From positions 50,203-62,832 of the forward strand of contig FR891338.1 of NCBI GenBank assembly GCA_000435335.1: a stretch of 12,630 nucleotides of DNA, given 5' to 3'. The DNA comes from Clostridium sp. CAG:964. GTDB lineage: Bacteria > Bacillota > Clostridia > Oscillospirales > Acutalibacteraceae. Positions 6,265-12,620 of this stretch are shown here, piece after piece; position 1 is the stretch's first letter, and each line of letters opens with the position of its first letter. The notes below the pieces were generated by a model. It was not told the origin of the DNA. It saw nothing but the letters and a program-made list of their open reading frames with translations, and ran no database searches. Made by a program: the position numbers and the translations under genes.

Positions 6265-7083
6265 ATGAATCAAGAACAGCTTGTTAAAAACAACAGCAAA
6301 TATTCTGTAGGCTTTAATATATTCAGAACAATAATGGCAGTATTGGGCTGTGGAATGTTTGTGTGGTTTTTGCTGCCGTTTATTACTTTTGGCATTTTAA
6401 ACCCATACAACCTGTTTGGTATGACTGTAAGCATACTTGTTGCGGTTTATTTTGCCTTTAAGCCTGTGTTTAAAAAAATACGGGACAAATTTTATCAAAA
6501 AGCATTTAGCAAAATTTTATGGAAGCTGGGCAGATTTTTAATTTACGCTTTCTTTCTGTACGGACTTGTAATAAGCACTGTTATGATAATCTGTGCAAGC
6601 ATTGCGCCAAGCCAAAATGCCTCTGCAATTATACTGGGGGCACAGGTAATAGGCGACAGACCAAGCATTATGCTAAACGACCGCATTACAGCCGGAAAAA
6701 ACTATTTGGACGAAAATCCCGACGCCATATGTGTTGCTACCGGAGGACTGGGCAACTCTGCAAACATTACAGAGGCTCAGTGTATGTATAATGTACTTAC
6801 AGAAAGCGGCATAGACAAAAACCGTATTTTCCTTGAGGAGTCTGCCACAAACACGCAGGAAAATTTAATGTATTCCTACGACATAATAAAAAAGCAAGGT
6901 GCAAGCACAGACATTGCCATTGTTTCTGACGGCTTTCATCAGGCAAGAGCGTTGCTTATAGCACGAAAGCTGGGTATAGACAGCAAAATTGGTGCTGTAA
7001 ACGCCAACACCAATTTAATATTTTTACCAACCTTTTGGGTAAGGGAATGGTTTGGCCTGCCATATGATGCTCTGTTTAGGTAA
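6265..7083 (+). CDS. Membrane-anchored DUF218 (YdcF/SanA-like) protein
   Basis: A 272-residue protein. N-terminal hydrophobic segments at about 17-45, 46-66 and 91-115 are predicted membrane spans. They are followed by a DUF218/YdcF domain at about 120-265 with the family pattern AIILGAQ, then LNDRITAG, ATGG, a TEA motif (ITEAQCM), EESATNTQEN and IVSDGFHQARA. DUF218 proteins are linked to envelope functions (SanA and vancomycin sensitivity, ElyC and envelope carbon flow in E. coli), but the biochemical activity is unsettled, so I give no specific function. I chose ATG 6265 because GAGGTG stands six bases upstream; an in-frame ATG at 6217 with weaker CAGGG would add 16 residues. It has its own promoter and runs convergently into spoIIE with nine bases between. 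Confidence 0.85.
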   Translation: MNQEQLVKNNSKYSVGFNIFRTIMAVLGCGMFVWFLLPFITFGILNPYNLFGMTVSILVAVYFAFKPVFKKIRDKFYQKAFSKILWKLGRFLIYAFFLYGLVISTVMIICASIAPSQNASAIILGAQVIGDRPSIMLNDRITAGKNYLDENPDAICVATGGLGNSANITEAQCMYNVLTESGIDKNRIFLEESATNTQENLMYSYDIIKKQGASTDIAIVSDGFHQARALLIARKLGIDSKIGAVNANTNLIFLPTFWVREWFGLPYDALFR

Positions 7084-7092
7084 ACAGTCCCG

Positions 7093-9429
7093 TTAATCCT
7101 TAATATTACTCATAAAATTCATAGCTATCGCCGTAACGTCATCATCGTAGTTGTCGTTACGGTTTTCTTTTGCCTCTGTAATAATTACCTGTGCCATTTC
7201 CTGTGCACTTCCGCTTTTCCAGTGCTTCATAATATCCATTATCCAGCTATCCCCCGACACCACAGCACCGTCAGAAACCATTAGCACCCAGTCGTCATTT
7301 CCCAGTCTTAGAGTTCTGTGCTCCAGCTTAACATCGGTTAAAATTCCCACCGGCAATGATGAAAAATCTACCCTCTGTACAACACCGTCCTTCTTTATAT
7401 ATGTTGCCGCCGCACCGGCCTTCATAAGGTCTGCTATACCGGTAAAAAGGTCTATGCATATAATATCCAGAGTAGCCAAAGACTCGTCGCCGGACTTTAC
7501 CATTAAAGCGGAATTAACCACCTGCAATGCACAGTCAAAGCCCAGTCCTGCTTTTATAAGCTTTGTCATTATTCCCTCAGCCATACTGCCGTCTACTGCC
7601 GCTCTGCCGCCTGTACCCATACCGTCACTGATAAGTGCCACCATTCTGCCTAAGCCGTCTGTAAAGTAGCTGTAGCAGTCGCCGCATAATCTGCCTCTGC
7701 CGCTAATGTGCTGTGCACTGCCTATTTGCACATCATATAAAGCACGCTCGCTCATTTGTATGCGGCACCTGTTAGGCACCATACTTATACAAGGCGTATC
7801 CATATATCTGCCGCAGGCCTTTGAAATTTCTTTAACCAGCTGTGCTTTTTTTATAAGCCCCTTGTCGGTGTCCTGCACCTCCATTTCAACAGTCATACGG
7901 TTCATTCGGTCTGTTCTGCAGCTAACCTCCATAGGCGTAAAGCCCTGCATTTTCAGCACAGTGCTAACCCTTTCGGAAGCAGCTGTGTCAAACTGACTGT
8001 AGTTTTCAAACTCATCTGCCATATCCTGCAAAATTTCTCCCAAGCCGGAAAACTGCCCTGCCACCACAGAGCGTATTTCGCCTACTCTGCGTTCCGCCGA
8101 CAAGTACGACATATATGAATCATAGTTTTTATTTATAACCTCCACCAGCTCAGGCACCTTACAGCATTTTTTACTGTAGCACTCCCCAAAGTCCTTTGCT
8201 GTTAAACTGCCCTTTTTCAAAATAACAGGCGTCATTTTTTCAAAATCGACTCGGCTTTTTTCTTTATCCCTTTCCCAACAGTAAGACCTTAAACCACAGC
8301 CGCAGCATACTCTTTCCACCGACTTTGCAAACACATTACTTATGTTATACGAGTAAAGCTCCTTCATTTTGTCAGCCACACTGTCTACCGAGCGGGAAAC
8401 ATTTTTAAGTGCCTTTGAAGCGTAGCTAAGACGCATAATAACATTTTTTCGCAAGCCCTCCGAGCAGGTTTTATCTGCCGACGGTGTAAAAATTTGTGCC
8501 ACTGTATTACCCAAATCCTTTGGCAGCAGCATAAAAATAACACCGGCTATAACACTCTCGTAGATTGACGCAATTATCATTGTAACATCTTGAGATTGAA
8601 AGGCCATTATCAGATTACACACCAGAAACACCAAAGCAGTACCGACCCTGCCTACCGATGAAAAAAGCCCTGCCATAATTCCGCCAAAGGCGTAGCTTCC
8701 CGCCAAAAAAGTAAGGTTATTGTCAGCCATACTAAATATTACGCCTGTAGCCACGCCCGATATACAGCCGCCGCTTACAGCGCCGTATCTGGAACAAAGC
8801 ATTATTACAATTATAGCGCAAATTCTTCCAAGTGAAACTCCGCCAAAGCCTATTGACGACAGTGCAAGCAGTAAAATACATCCGCTCATAACCAAGCAGG
8901 CAAGCTCCTGTTGGTTAAGGGAGGTTATTCCACGGGTGCTTTTAAGAATATTAATGGTCTTAAAATAAAAATACGCTCCCACGGCCGCCAAAAGTGCCTC
9001 TATAACCGCCATAATAATTAGGTTAATTTGATAATTACCCACAGCCGCCAGCACAATACCTGTGGCCAGCATAGGCAGGCTTGCTGTTAGTACAGGATAC
9101 CATATGTTTTTGTTAAGCTTTTTTAAGTCACTTAGTGTCCATCTGACAGCCCCCACAGCAAGCACTGTAGCTATGTACCTAAAGCTGCTGCCGGGGGTAA
9201 TAATTAAATACCCCGAAACCGAGCCTATAGTAGTGGCAATAAGTCTTTTAAAAGGCACAGCCGCCGTCAAAGACGCACCAAAGGGTGCATATGAGCCAAA
9301 CACAGCCCCTCCCGAAAGCATAAAGCCCGCCACAAAATACACAAGCTGTGACACAAATGCCTTTGCTATTTTAGATGAAAACGCCTCTGTTATTCCCTTT
9401 TTTTCTTTTGCTGCCGCCTGTTCTTTCAA
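7093..9429 (-). CDS. spoIIE: Stage II sporulation protein E, PP2C-type phosphatase SpoIIE
   Basis: A 778-residue SpoIIE. In Bacillus this membrane serine phosphatase dephosphorylates SpoIIAA to activate sigma-F in the forespore and also acts with FtsZ in polar septation. Seen: a hydrophobic region with about ten predicted membrane segments (25-305), a middle region with a Cys-rich stretch (VCCGCGLRSYCW, 374-385, and more Cys at 417-423) typical of clostridial SpoIIE, and a C-terminal PP2C domain. The metal-site motifs are intact: CGDCYS (582-587), SDGMGTG (601-607), VSDGAV (718-723) and DDDVTAIA (762-769). Start is TTG at 9427-9429, chosen for CGGAGGG eight bases upstream and full family length. 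Its presence implies a spore-forming host. It is a single gene with a likely Spo0A-linked promoter upstream. Confidence 0.96.
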   Translation of the reverse strand: MKEQAAAKEKKGITEAFSSKIAKAFVSQLVYFVAGFMLSGGAVFGSYAPFGASLTAAVPFKRLIATTIGSVSGYLIITPGSSFRYIATVLAVGAVRWTLSDLKKLNKNIWYPVLTASLPMLATGIVLAAVGNYQINLIIMAVIEALLAAVGAYFYFKTINILKSTRGITSLNQQELACLVMSGCILLLALSSIGFGGVSLGRICAIIVIMLCSRYGAVSGGCISGVATGVIFSMADNNLTFLAGSYAFGGIMAGLFSSVGRVGTALVFLVCNLIMAFQSQDVTMIIASIYESVIAGVIFMLLPKDLGNTVAQIFTPSADKTCSEGLRKNVIMRLSYASKALKNVSRSVDSVADKMKELYSYNISNVFAKSVERVCCGCGLRSYCWERDKEKSRVDFEKMTPVILKKGSLTAKDFGECYSKKCCKVPELVEVINKNYDSYMSYLSAERRVGEIRSVVAGQFSGLGEILQDMADEFENYSQFDTAASERVSTVLKMQGFTPMEVSCRTDRMNRMTVEMEVQDTDKGLIKKAQLVKEISKACGRYMDTPCISMVPNRCRIQMSERALYDVQIGSAQHISGRGRLCGDCYSYFTDGLGRMVALISDGMGTGGRAAVDGSMAEGIMTKLIKAGLGFDCALQVVNSALMVKSGDESLATLDIICIDLFTGIADLMKAGAAATYIKKDGVVQRVDFSSLPVGILTDVKLEHRTLRLGNDDWVLMVSDGAVVSGDSWIMDIMKHWKSGSAQEMAQVIITEAKENRNDNYDDDVTAIAMNFMSNIKD

Positions 9430-9466
9430 TTTTATTACCCTCCGATTTCCTCTTGTTTGTATAAAA

Positions 9467-9500
9467 ATTATATAGCCTGTCCTAAAAAATTTATGTCGCT
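9467..9500 (-). promoter_or_regulatory. Candidate spoIIE promoter with Spo0A-box-like sequence
   Basis: On the minus strand a perfect TATAAT (9472-9467) lies about 38 bases before the spoIIE start, without a good -35 at 17 bases (CATAAA). At 9494-9500 the plus strand reads TGTCGCT, five of seven bases of the 0A box TGTCGAA, 21 bases from the -10. In B. subtilis spoIIE and spoIIG, Spo0A acts at sigma-A promoters with poor spacing, so this arrangement is suggestive only. Confidence 0.4.
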
Positions 9501-9568
9501 ATAGGGGAATAAAAATTGAAATGTTATGTTGCATTTTGGCATAAGTATAGCTAAACTATTTTTGCTTA

Positions 9569-9670
9569 TTTTACAGCAGCTTCCCAACCAAGGGTAAAAA
9601 GGCAGGTGGTCTAACAAAGAGTACAGGAGCAATCACCTTAGCCCATATACGCCGAGTATATTTATTTTTT
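9569..9670 (+). ncRNA. Candidate structured RNA: three tandem hairpins with terminal U-run
   Basis: Three successive stems can form on the plus strand. P1 is TTTTAC (9569-9574) with GTAAAA (9594-9599). P2 is GGCAGGTGGT (9601-9610) with ATCACCT-TA-GCC (9632-9643), ten pairs including one G-U and a two-base bulge. P3 is ATATAC/GTATAT (9645-9661) with a five-base loop, followed by TTATTTTTT. A weak promoter candidate (TTGAAA 9516-9521, 18 bases, CATAAG 9540-9545) lies upstream. On the minus strand P2 is also followed by five T. The element lies between divergent genes, so neither neighbour needs a terminator here. I recognise no known RNA family. Confidence 0.35.
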
Positions 9671-9810
9671 AATCAACATTAAAATCTGTAAGGCTTTTAA
9701 CCCTTTTAAAATATGTCCCCTCTATTTTCCTAAAAAACGGCATTTAAACTTAGTCATAAAGAATGTTTATTATTCGCAAAATCAGTCAAATAAAATTTTT
9801 AAAAAAATTG

Positions 9811-9839
9811 TTGACAAAACATATACCATACGATATAAT
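9811..9839 (+). promoter_or_regulatory. Consensus sigma-A promoter of tRNA-Pro
   Basis: A perfect TTGACA (9811-9816), 17-base spacer and perfect TATAAT (9834-9839). The transcript should begin near 9846 and starts with a small hairpin, CGTC-GAGA-GACG (9848-9859), before the mature tRNA at 9880. Confidence 0.92.
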
Positions 9840-9879
9840 ATAGAAGTCGTCGAGAGACGGGTAAACAAATTTAACACTT

Positions 9880-9956
9880 CGAGGTGTAACTCAGTTTGGT
9901 AGAGTGCTTGGTTTGGGACCAAGATGCCGCAGGTTCAAGTCCTGTCACCTCGACCA
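9880..9956 (+). tRNA. tRNA-Pro (TGG)
   Basis: A 77-base tRNA with acceptor stem CGAGGTG/CACCTCG, discriminator A and encoded CCA. D stem ACTC/GAGT, anticodon stem CTTGG/CCAAG with loop TTTGGGA, and T arm GCAGG-TTCAAGT-CCTGT. The anticodon TGG is at 9914-9916, which reads proline codons. It is a single-gene unit with its own promoter and terminator. Confidence 0.98.
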
Positions 9957-9960
9957 TATA

Positions 9961-9994
9961 AAGTCATTGTAGTTTTTAACTGCGATGGCTTTTT
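9961..9994 (+). terminator. Terminator of tRNA-Pro
   Basis: AAGTCATTGTAGTT (9961-9974) pairs over 14 positions, including G-U pairs, with AACTGCGATGGCTT (9978-9991) around a TTT loop. It is followed by further T. It begins four bases after the tRNA CCA. Confidence 0.85.
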
Positions 9995-10101
9995 GTTTAG
10001 TGTTATTAGAGCTTTTTTAAACCTTGAATTGTAATAATTGCCCTACATTAGCGATATTGCAGAAAACAGCATACCGAATTTACAAAATTTAAAATTTAGT
10101 A

Positions 10102-10130
10102 TTGACTTTATAAACAAAATGTAATATAAT
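10102..10130 (+). promoter_or_regulatory. Sigma-A promoter of tRNA-Leu
   Basis: TTGACT (10102-10107), 17-base spacer and perfect TATAAT (10125-10130). The transcript begins near 10137, at a small hairpin TGTTC/GAACA (10137-10152), 13 bases before the mature tRNA. Confidence 0.9.
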
Positions 10131-10165
10131 AATTTTTGTTCGGTAATGAACACGGTACACTATAT

Positions 10166-10250
10166 GCGGGTGTGGCGGAATTGGCAGACGCGCTAGATTT
10201 AGGTTCTAGTGTCAGCAGACGTGGGGGTTCAAGTCCCTTCACCCGCACCA
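10166..10250 (+). tRNA. tRNA-Leu (TAG)
   Basis: An 85-base class II tRNA. Acceptor stem GCGGGTG/CACCCGC, discriminator A and encoded CCA; anticodon stem CTAGA/TCTAG with loop TTTAGGT. The anticodon TAG is at 10200-10202. A long variable arm and T arm GGGGG-TTCAAGT-CCCTT (two G-U pairs) follow. It is a single-gene transcription unit. Confidence 0.97.
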
Positions 10251-10276
10251 GTGCGAAATTGTTCAAACGGAACTTT

Positions 10277-10323
10277 AAAAAGGGATTGCTGCAAACCGTT
10301 TGGTTTGGCTGCAATCCCTTTTT
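10277..10323 (+). terminator. Terminator of tRNA-Leu
   Basis: AAAAAGGGATTGC (10277-10289) pairs perfectly with GCAATCCCTTTTT (10311-10323). An inner stem CAAACC/GGTTTG closes a GTTT loop. It is a very strong hairpin with a T-rich 3' side. Confidence 0.93.
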
Positions 10324-10479
10324 ATTTGACCGCTTTACCCTGCTACAGAACAATTCAAAATGCAGAGTGTTTTCACCATAAATTTTCTTTATTCCTTATC
10401 TAAGATTAGTCATATCTGTTTACATTTTTTAATGGCAATAGCAAATAGTACACTTTTAAAGAATATTAAAAATTAGGTG

Positions 10480-10508
10480 TTGACAATTTGTTAATAAGCT
10501 GATATAAT
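10480..10508 (+). promoter_or_regulatory. Consensus sigma-A promoter of the CAT tRNA
   Basis: A perfect TTGACA (10480-10485), 17-base spacer and perfect TATAAT (10503-10508), about 17 bases before the mature tRNA 5' end. The pre-tRNA leader is therefore only about a dozen bases. Confidence 0.92.
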
Positions 10509-10525
10509 AATTTGGCAATAGCAAC

Positions 10526-10602
10526 GGATCATTAGCTCAGTTGGTTAGAGCAACCGGCTCATAACCGGTAGGTCCCGGGTTCGAGTCCCTGATGATCCAC
10601 CA
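10526..10602 (+). tRNA. tRNA with CAT anticodon (elongator Met, or Ile2)
   Basis: A 77-base tRNA with acceptor stem GGATCAT/ATGATCC, discriminator A and encoded CCA. Anticodon stem ACCGG/CCGGT with loop CTCATAA; the anticodon CAT is at 10560-10562. The fully paired 1-72 end argues against initiator fMet. CAT also occurs in tRNA-Ile2, where TilS changes the C to lysidine. I lean to elongator Met, but sequence alone does not settle it. The T stem CCGGG/CCCTG has one C-U mismatch. Confidence 0.93.
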
Positions 10603-10641
10603 AATCCACCGTAATTTTGATTAAATTGCGGTGGATTTTTT
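10602..10641 (+). terminator. Terminator of the CAT tRNA
   Basis: AAATCCACCGTAATTT (10602-10617) pairs over 16 positions (one U-G) with AAATTGCGGTGGATTT (10623-10638), loop TGATT, followed by TTT. Its first base is the last A of the tRNA CCA, so terminator folding and 3' maturation share sequence. Confidence 0.9.
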
Positions 10642-10706
10642 ATAATTTATTTTTTGTATTTTATTTTGTAGGCTCTTTCTCTTACCCCAACTTTTATTGT
10701 AAAACC

Positions 10707-10754
10707 AAAAAGCCCCTGCTTCCAAAGGCTCTCAGGCCTGTGGAGGCAGGGGCT
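10707..10754 (-). terminator. Terminator of the aspartate aminotransferase gene
   Basis: Read on the minus strand, AGCCCCTGC (10754-10746) pairs perfectly with GCAGGGGCT (10719-10711), with inner pairs TCCA/TGGA and AGGC/GCCT. It is followed by TTTT and GG. It lies about 40 bases past the aminotransferase stop codon. Confidence 0.92.
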
Positions 10755-10791
10755 AATATTTTTATGTTAAGGTATGGCTATTAAGCAAGCA

Positions 10792-12066
10792 TTACTTTGT
10801 CAGCTTTTCCAAAGCAGCAATCTTTGTACTCAAGCAGAACAAATTCATTGCAATTTCAAGCTCCTCTACCGGCGGCAATGTAGGAGCAAGACGAATGTTG
10901 CTGTCCTTAGGGTCTTTACCGTATGGGTAGGTTGCACCTGCACCTGTCAGCACAACGCCGGCATCCTTACAAAGCTGAACAACTCTCTTTGCACAGCCCT
11001 CAAGAACATCTACACTTACAAAGTAGCCGCCCTTAGGGTTTACCCACTGTGCTATGCCCAAGCCGCTAAGCTCTGCGTCAAGCTTATCTGTAACAGCCTT
11101 AAAGCGAGGCTCCAGCACTGCTCTGTGCTTTTGCATATGGGCCAAAAGTCCCTGATAATTTCCAAAGAACTTAACATGACGCAGCATATTCATCTTGTCA
11201 TAGCCTATAGTTTGAATTGTATATTTCTTTAGGAAGAACTTCATATTTTTTTCAGATGCTGCCATACAAGCCACACCTGCACCCGGGAAGGTGATTTTTG
11301 AGGTAGAAGCAAAAATAATAGGAAGATCCTCGTTGCCGTACTTTTTGCATTCATCCATAATATTCAGCAGAGTATCGCCCTGCTCGGCAATGTCGTGGAT
11401 AGCATATGCGTTGTCCCAAATAATTCTGAAATCATCAGCAGCCGGCTTTAGCTTTGCAAAGCGGGTTACTGTTTCATCGGAATATGTAATACCCTGTGGG
11501 TTAGAATACTTAGGAACGCACCAAATGCCCTTTATAGAGCTGTCGTTACTAACAAGCTCTTCAACCATATCCATATCAGGCCCCTGTGAAGTCATAGGTA
11601 CTGTTATCATTTCAATACCAAAATATTCTGTTATGCCAAAATGTCTGTCATATCCAGGTGCCGGACACAGCCACTTTACCTTGTCCAGCTTTGCCCAAGG
11701 AGTACCGCCGTTTACATTAGCTGTCATCATTGCAGAAACAGTGTCAAACATCATATTCAGGCTGGAGTTGCCGCCTACCATAATTTCATTTTCTTCTACA
11801 CCCAAAAGCTCTGCAAACATTTCTTTTATCTCAGGAATACCTGTAAGCACACCGTAGTTTCTGCAATCCAGACCGTCAGCTGTTTTGCAGTCGTCGTTTG
11901 AAACGATAGTCTTCAGCAAGCCCTCGGAAAGATTTAACTGCTCTGCACCCGGCTTACCTCTGGACATATCCAGCTTTAGCCCCATATCACAGTACTTTTT
12001 ATATTCATCCTGCAGCTGTTCAAGCTGCTGTGCTAATTCTGATTTTGACATATTAAGGTAGTTCAT
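10792..12066 (-). CDS. Aspartate aminotransferase, subgroup Ic (AspT type)
   Basis: A 424-residue PLP-dependent fold type I aminotransferase. It closely follows the pattern of Corynebacterium glutamicum AspT: LDMSRGKPGAEQL (32-44), a CRNYGVLTGIPEIKEMFAELLG segment, CPAPGYDRHF (134-143), YSNPQG (187-192, Asn189), WDNAYA (217-222, Asp218) and FASTSKITFPGAG (252-264). Lys257 is the expected Schiff-base lysine, and Arg392 in NIRLAPTLPPVEE is the expected carboxylate-binding arginine. It should interconvert aspartate and 2-oxoglutarate with oxaloacetate and glutamate in the cytoplasm; exact substrate range is inferred. The first ATG is used, with AAGGGG upstream; the internal Met6 has no binding site. 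It is a single-gene unit with a strong terminator and a palindrome over its promoter. Confidence 0.92.
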   Translation of the reverse strand: MNYLNMSKSELAQQLEQLQDEYKKYCDMGLKLDMSRGKPGAEQLNLSEGLLKTIVSNDDCKTADGLDCRNYGVLTGIPEIKEMFAELLGVEENEIMVGGNSSLNMMFDTVSAMMTANVNGGTPWAKLDKVKWLCPAPGYDRHFGITEYFGIEMITVPMTSQGPDMDMVEELVSNDSSIKGIWCVPKYSNPQGITYSDETVTRFAKLKPAADDFRIIWDNAYAIHDIAEQGDTLLNIMDECKKYGNEDLPIIFASTSKITFPGAGVACMAASEKNMKFFLKKYTIQTIGYDKMNMLRHVKFFGNYQGLLAHMQKHRAVLEPRFKAVTDKLDAELSGLGIAQWVNPKGGYFVSVDVLEGCAKRVVQLCKDAGVVLTGAGATYPYGKDPKDSNIRLAPTLPPVEELEIAMNLFCLSTKIAALEKLTK

Positions 12067-12110
12067 TTCTCGAAATCCCCTTTTATATAATTAATTTTTC
12101 ACTAAACCTT

Positions 12111-12164
12111 ATTTTAATATATTTTAAGAGAAAATGCAAGTTCAATTTAATAATCTTGCATTTT
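12111..12164 (-). promoter_or_regulatory. Aminotransferase promoter region overlapped by a perfect palindrome
   Basis: AAAATGCAAG (12131-12140) and CTTGCATTTT (12155-12164) form a perfect ten-base inverted repeat with a 14-base spacer. Read on the minus strand, TTGAAC with 18 bases to TATATT, or TTGCAT with 17 bases to TAAAAT, give promoter candidates that overlap the gene-proximal arm. This is the geometry of a repressor operator. On the plus strand the right arm is extended by T, so a terminator for plus-strand transcripts is the alternative. Confidence 0.5.
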
Positions 12165-12228
12165 TTGTTATTTCCAACAAGTATAATTTTTTTTAGGCTT
12201 TTTATTGTTGAAACTGTTGCACCCTACA

Positions 12229-12277
12229 GCTGTGTTTTATGAATTTACCTGTTTTAATAATTTCATAAGTTCACAGC
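12229..12277. repeat. Nested inverted repeat in gene-free DNA
   Basis: GCTGTG (12229-12234) pairs with CACAGC (12272-12277), and inside it TTATGAA (12237-12243) pairs with TTCATAA (12262-12268). Together they form an interrupted stem of 13 pairs with an 18-base loop. No T-run follows on either strand. The function is unknown. Confidence 0.35.
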
Positions 12278-12398
12278 CGTTGCCTTCGTACCCATTTAGT
12301 CCTCTAAATCATTATATGCATATTTTATAAGCCGCTCCATTAAAATATACGCTTGTAGATAAGGCTTAAAAATTATTTTTGTTTTTTTAAAATTTTTC

Positions 12399-12427
12399 TT
12401 GACAATGTGTTTATTGAGTGTTAAAAT
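12399..12427 (+). promoter_or_regulatory. Sigma-A promoter of the tRNA-Thr/tRNA-Tyr unit
   Basis: A perfect TTGACA (12399-12404), 17-base spacer and TAAAAT (12422-12427). The transcript starts near 12434, at a small hairpin TGTG-AAAA-CACA (12436-12447), three bases before mature tRNA-Thr. Confidence 0.88.
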
Positions 12428-12450
12428 AATAGAGCTGTGAAAACACATAA

Positions 12451-12526
12451 GCTGGTGTAGCTCAGTTGGTAGAGCAGCTGATTTGTAATCAGCAGGTCGG
12501 GGGTTCGAGTCCGTCCACCAGCTCCA
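12451..12526 (+). tRNA. tRNA-Thr (TGT)
   Basis: A 76-base tRNA with acceptor stem GCTGGTG/CACCAGC, discriminator T and encoded CCA. Anticodon stem GCTGA/TCAGC with loop TTTGTAA; the anticodon TGT is at 12484-12486. The T stem GGGGG/CCGTC carries a G-G mismatch at its centre. It is cotranscribed with tRNA-Tyr nine bases downstream. Confidence 0.97.
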
Positions 12527-12535
12527 ATTTAATAT

Positions 12536-12620
12536 GGGAGATTTCCCGAGTGGCCAAAGGGGACAGACTGTAAATCTGCTGGCTAAGCCTTCGGTGGTTC
12601 GAATCCACCATCTCCCACCA
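12536..12620 (+). tRNA. tRNA-Tyr (GTA)
   Basis: An 85-base class II tRNA with acceptor stem GGGAGAT/ATCTCCC, discriminator A and encoded CCA. The anticodon loop CTGTAAA has anticodon GTA at 12570-12572, with a long variable arm and a perfect T arm GGTGG-TTCGAAT-CCACC. The first anticodon-stem pair (A-C) is mismatched. It is the second tRNA of the unit; no terminator is seen before the window ends, so more genes may follow. Confidence 0.97.

Larger units (their letters stand above)
9430..9879. other. Divergent intergenic region between spoIIE and tRNA-Pro
   Basis: A 450-base AT-rich gap without a supported protein gene. It contains the spoIIE upstream signals (9467-9500), the tandem-hairpin element (9569-9670) and the tRNA-Pro promoter (9811-9839). 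I see nothing recognisable in 9671-9810. Confidence 0.75.
12067..12450. other. Divergent intergenic region between aminotransferase and tRNA-Thr
   Basis: A 384-base AT-rich gap with no supported gene. It holds the palindrome-covered aminotransferase promoter (12111-12164), a nested inverted repeat at 12229-12277 and the tRNA-Thr promoter (12399-12427). I see nothing else in 12278-12398. Confidence 0.75.

Noticed and set aside
7151..7669. A 172-codon open frame antisense to spoIIE
   Set aside because: It mirrors the conserved PP2C domain on the other strand, has Ser/Pro-rich shadow composition and no binding site.
10136..10381. An open frame across the tRNA-Leu gene and its terminator
   Set aside because: It is explained by the tRNA and terminator; its translation matches no protein and it has no suitable start signals.
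11291..11857. A 188-codon open frame antisense to the aminotransferase
   Set aside because: It lies wholly inside a well-supported gene on the other strand and resembles no known family.
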